This document shows, piece after piece, positions 20,295-22,049 of a DNA stretch of 22,049 nt. This DNA is from Thermoleophilaceae bacterium (GTDB lineage Bacteria; Actinomycetota; Thermoleophilia; Solirubrobacterales; Thermoleophilaceae): NCBI GenBank assembly GCA_013696425.1, contig JACCYP010000257.1:1-22049 (forward strand), in the 5' to 3' direction. Position 1 is the stretch's first letter. Each line of letters begins with the position of its first letter. The notes beneath the pieces were generated by a model, which saw only the letters and a list, made by a program, of their open reading frames with translations, made no database searches and was not told the origin of the DNA. The translations under genes and the position numbers were made by a program.

Positions 20295-21576
20295 TTGCCG
20301 CGGGTTCTCCGCCTACCGCTGGTCCCGGATCCGCTGCGGCGCATCCGGGTGCCGAGCGATCTTCATGCGGTCACCACGATCGGAGCGGAGGCTCCGCCCG
20401 AGGCCGGCGGCCTGAGCCGTGCGCAGGTCGAGAAGATCTGGGACTCCGCGGTGAGCCTGTATCGCAGCGGCGTCCACCCGGCGCTCCAGCTGTGCCTGCG
20501 CCGCGACGGCGAGGTGCTCATCGACCGCGCGATCGGCCACGCACGGGGCAACGGCCCACGCGACGGAGAGGACGCGCCGAAGGTGCTGGTGAGCACCGAC
20601 ACGCCGTTCTGCATCTACTCGGCTTCGAAGGCCATCACGGCGATGGTCATCCACAAGCTCGGGGAACGCGGCGTGCTCTCGATCGAGGACCGCGTGGCCG
20701 ACCATTTCCCCGAGTACGGGGCACACGGGAAGGGCGACATCACGATCGCCCAGGTGCTCGCGCACCGCGCGGGAGTGGCGAGCATGCCTTCGGAGGCGCT
20801 CGCGCTCGAGAACCCTCCACGATCGCGAGTTCATGGCGAAGGCGATCGCCGACGTGAAGCCGCTGTTGCCCGGCAAGCTCCTCGCCTATCACGCGGTCTC
20901 GGGTGGCTTCATCCTGGCCGAGGTGATCCAGCGGGCCACGGGCAAGGACATCCGCACGGTGCTCGGGGAGGAGTTCCTCGATCCGCTCGGGTTTCGCTGG
21001 ATGAACTACGGCGTGGAGCCCGAGGATGTGGACCGGGTCGGGCTCTCCTATGCCACCGGCCCGCCGGTGCTCCCGCCGCTGTCGCTTCTCATCAAGCGCG
21101 TCCTGACGCGGTCGATCGACGACGTGGTCGAGCTCTCCAACGACGAGCGGTTCCTCACCGGCGTCGTGCCGGCCGCAAACGTCGTGACCAACGCGAACGA
21201 GCTCTGCCGTTTCTTCGAGATCTTCCGCCGGGGCGGCGAGCTCGACGGCGTGCGCGTAATGGCGCCCGAGACCCTCGCGCGCGCGCTCACGGAGCAGTCG
21301 CACCTCGAGATCGATTTCTCACTCGGCTTCCCGACGCGGTTCTCCTACGGCCTCATGCTCGGCTCACAGCTGCTCTCGCTCTACGGCCGGGACACACAGC
21401 AGGCCTTCGGCCACCTCGGCCTGATCAACATCATGGGATGGGCCGATCCTCAGCGAGCGCTCTCAGGCGCTCTCATAACCAGCGGAAAGGCGCTCGTCTA
21501 CCCCGAGGTGCCGCGCTTCTACGGGGTGATGCAGCGGATTGCGTCAGAGGCGCCGAAGATCCGTCCGGCTGCCTGA
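20295..21576 (+). pseudogene. Beta-lactamase-related serine hydrolase, split by a one-base frameshift
   Basis: From TTG 20295 the protein is a penicillin-binding/class C beta-lactamase-like serine hydrolase or esterase. FCIYSASKAITAMVI carries the SxxK nucleophile (Ser109, Lys112), and LAHRAGVASMP (155-165) is the usual following block. After Asn173 the frame is lost; continuation LHDREFMAKAIADVKPLLPGK is found one base later (from 20815) and then contains AYHAVSGGFILAEVIQRATGKD with the second-motif Tyr (YHA, as in the EstB-type group) and GLGINIMG-like late strands to the stop at 21576. Removing one C from the CCC at 20813-20815 restores a single ~427-residue protein. All other parts are intact, so the change is recent or a sequence error. 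It starts 3 nt after the acyl-CoA ligase. Confidence 0.85.
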
Positions 21577-21606
21577 GGTCAGGCGGCCCCGGGAACGAAG
21601 GTCTCA

Positions 21607-22002
21607 ATGTCCCGGAGCAACGTCGAGATCGCACGCAGGGCCTACGCGGCCATCAACGCAGGCGACATCGACACCGCGCTCGAATGCGTGCACCCGGAGA
21701 TCGAGTGGCACATGTCCCACCGCTTCGAGGAGGGGCGGGTCTTCCATGGGCACGACGGCGTCCGCGAGGTGTTCGGCATGTTTCTCGCAATGCTCGACGA
21801 CTTCCGCGCCGAGCCGAAGGAGTTCATCGATGCCGGGGACAAGGTCATGGTGCGTGTCCGGCTCTGCGGCAAGGAGAAGACCGGGGGAGAGGACGCGGCC
21901 TACGACCTCGTGCAGGTGTGGACCGCGCGTGATGGAAAGGCGGCCCGCCTCGACGTGTACGACACCCGCGCCGAGGCCCTGCGCTCCCTCGGCGTCACCT
22001 AG
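21607..22002 (+). CDS. SnoaL-like / NTF2-fold protein
   Basis: 131 residues, one NTF2-like domain of the SnoaL/DUF-type polyketide cyclase-like group. NVEIARRAYAAINAGDIDTALECVHPEIEWH is the standard opening (helix, then the strand with VHPEIEW), VFHGHDGVREVFGMFLAMLDDFRAEPKEFID is the second helix-strand, and GDKVMVRVRLCGKEKTGG, ydLVQVWTARDGKAARLDVYDTRAEALRSLGV closes the sheet. Members bind or isomerise small hydrophobic molecules; many are uncharacterised, and no substrate is evident. AAGG stands 7 nt before the ATG. The 47 bases after it to the window end show nothing recognisable. Confidence 0.85.
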   Translation: MSRSNVEIARRAYAAINAGDIDTALECVHPEIEWHMSHRFEEGRVFHGHDGVREVFGMFLAMLDDFRAEPKEFIDAGDKVMVRVRLCGKEKTGGEDAAYDLVQVWTARDGKAARLDVYDTRAEALRSLGVT

Positions 22003-22049
22003 ACCGCCGATCCCCAGGGTCTGATCAGCCCGGGCGGCGGTTCCGCGCG

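Noticed and set aside
20814..21932. Continuation of the serine hydrolase in the original frame to 21932
   Set aside because: After 20814 this frame is Arg/Pro-rich noise and runs through the SnoaL-like gene out of phase; the true continuation is one base away.

Overview
The window is high-GC DNA (about 70% G+C, strong third-position GC) packed with bacterial genes on both strands. MurT/GatD, DUF3352 lipoproteins, TTG/GTG starts, few Shine-Dalgarno (SD) sites and many apparently leaderless starts fit an actinomycete-type chromosome. My best guess is Thermoleophilia (Solirubrobacterales/Gaiellales), inferred from gene content and style only. I found no rRNA, tRNA, CRISPR, phage or IS genes.

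Layout. (1) 26-1522 (-): DUF3352 lipoprotein, divergent from a + strand unit dapF-dapL (1571-3569), then hflX-dut (3588-5308). (2) 5294-6262 (-): SDR epimerase, following a tight five-gene minus operon (6272-10779): class II glutamine amidotransferase, lipid kinase, murT, methyltransferase, gatD. (3) 10840-11349 (+): a tyrosine-phosphatase-like protein without its catalytic cysteine, convergent with a DUF2103-like gene (11295-11579, -). (4) 11604-11817: a large imperfect palindrome. (5) 11842-12639 (-): NagD-type HAD phosphatase, divergent from a 10-codon leader ORF, a cyclophilin lipoprotein and a thioredoxin-TPR protein (to 14032). (6) 14058-15968: a membrane protein, an unrecognised soluble protein and a Pro/Ala-rich surface protein. 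(7) 16140-17188: a PAS-GGDEF diguanylate cyclase gene with an internal deletion. (8) 17199-20291: VOC protein, alpha/beta hydrolase and 4CL-like acyl-CoA ligase. (9) 20295-22002: a frameshifted beta-lactamase-like serine hydrolase and a SnoaL-like protein.

How they fit. dapF/dapL supply the diaminopimelate branch (lysine and peptidoglycan stem peptide), and murT/gatD amidate the D-glutamate of that same stem, so envelope synthesis is the main theme of the first half. dut and hflX are housekeeping. The second half is a mix of envelope/secretion folding, signalling and lipid or aromatic acid activation.

Most notable points: a DapF in which both catalytic cysteines are serine; a methyltransferase embedded between murT and gatD; a repeated TANNNT-N6-9-start arrangement suggesting that leaderless transcription is the rule at unit heads here; a ~214-bp dyad element; and a cysteine-less phosphatase fold. 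Two other genes are visibly broken (PAS deletion, one-base frameshift).
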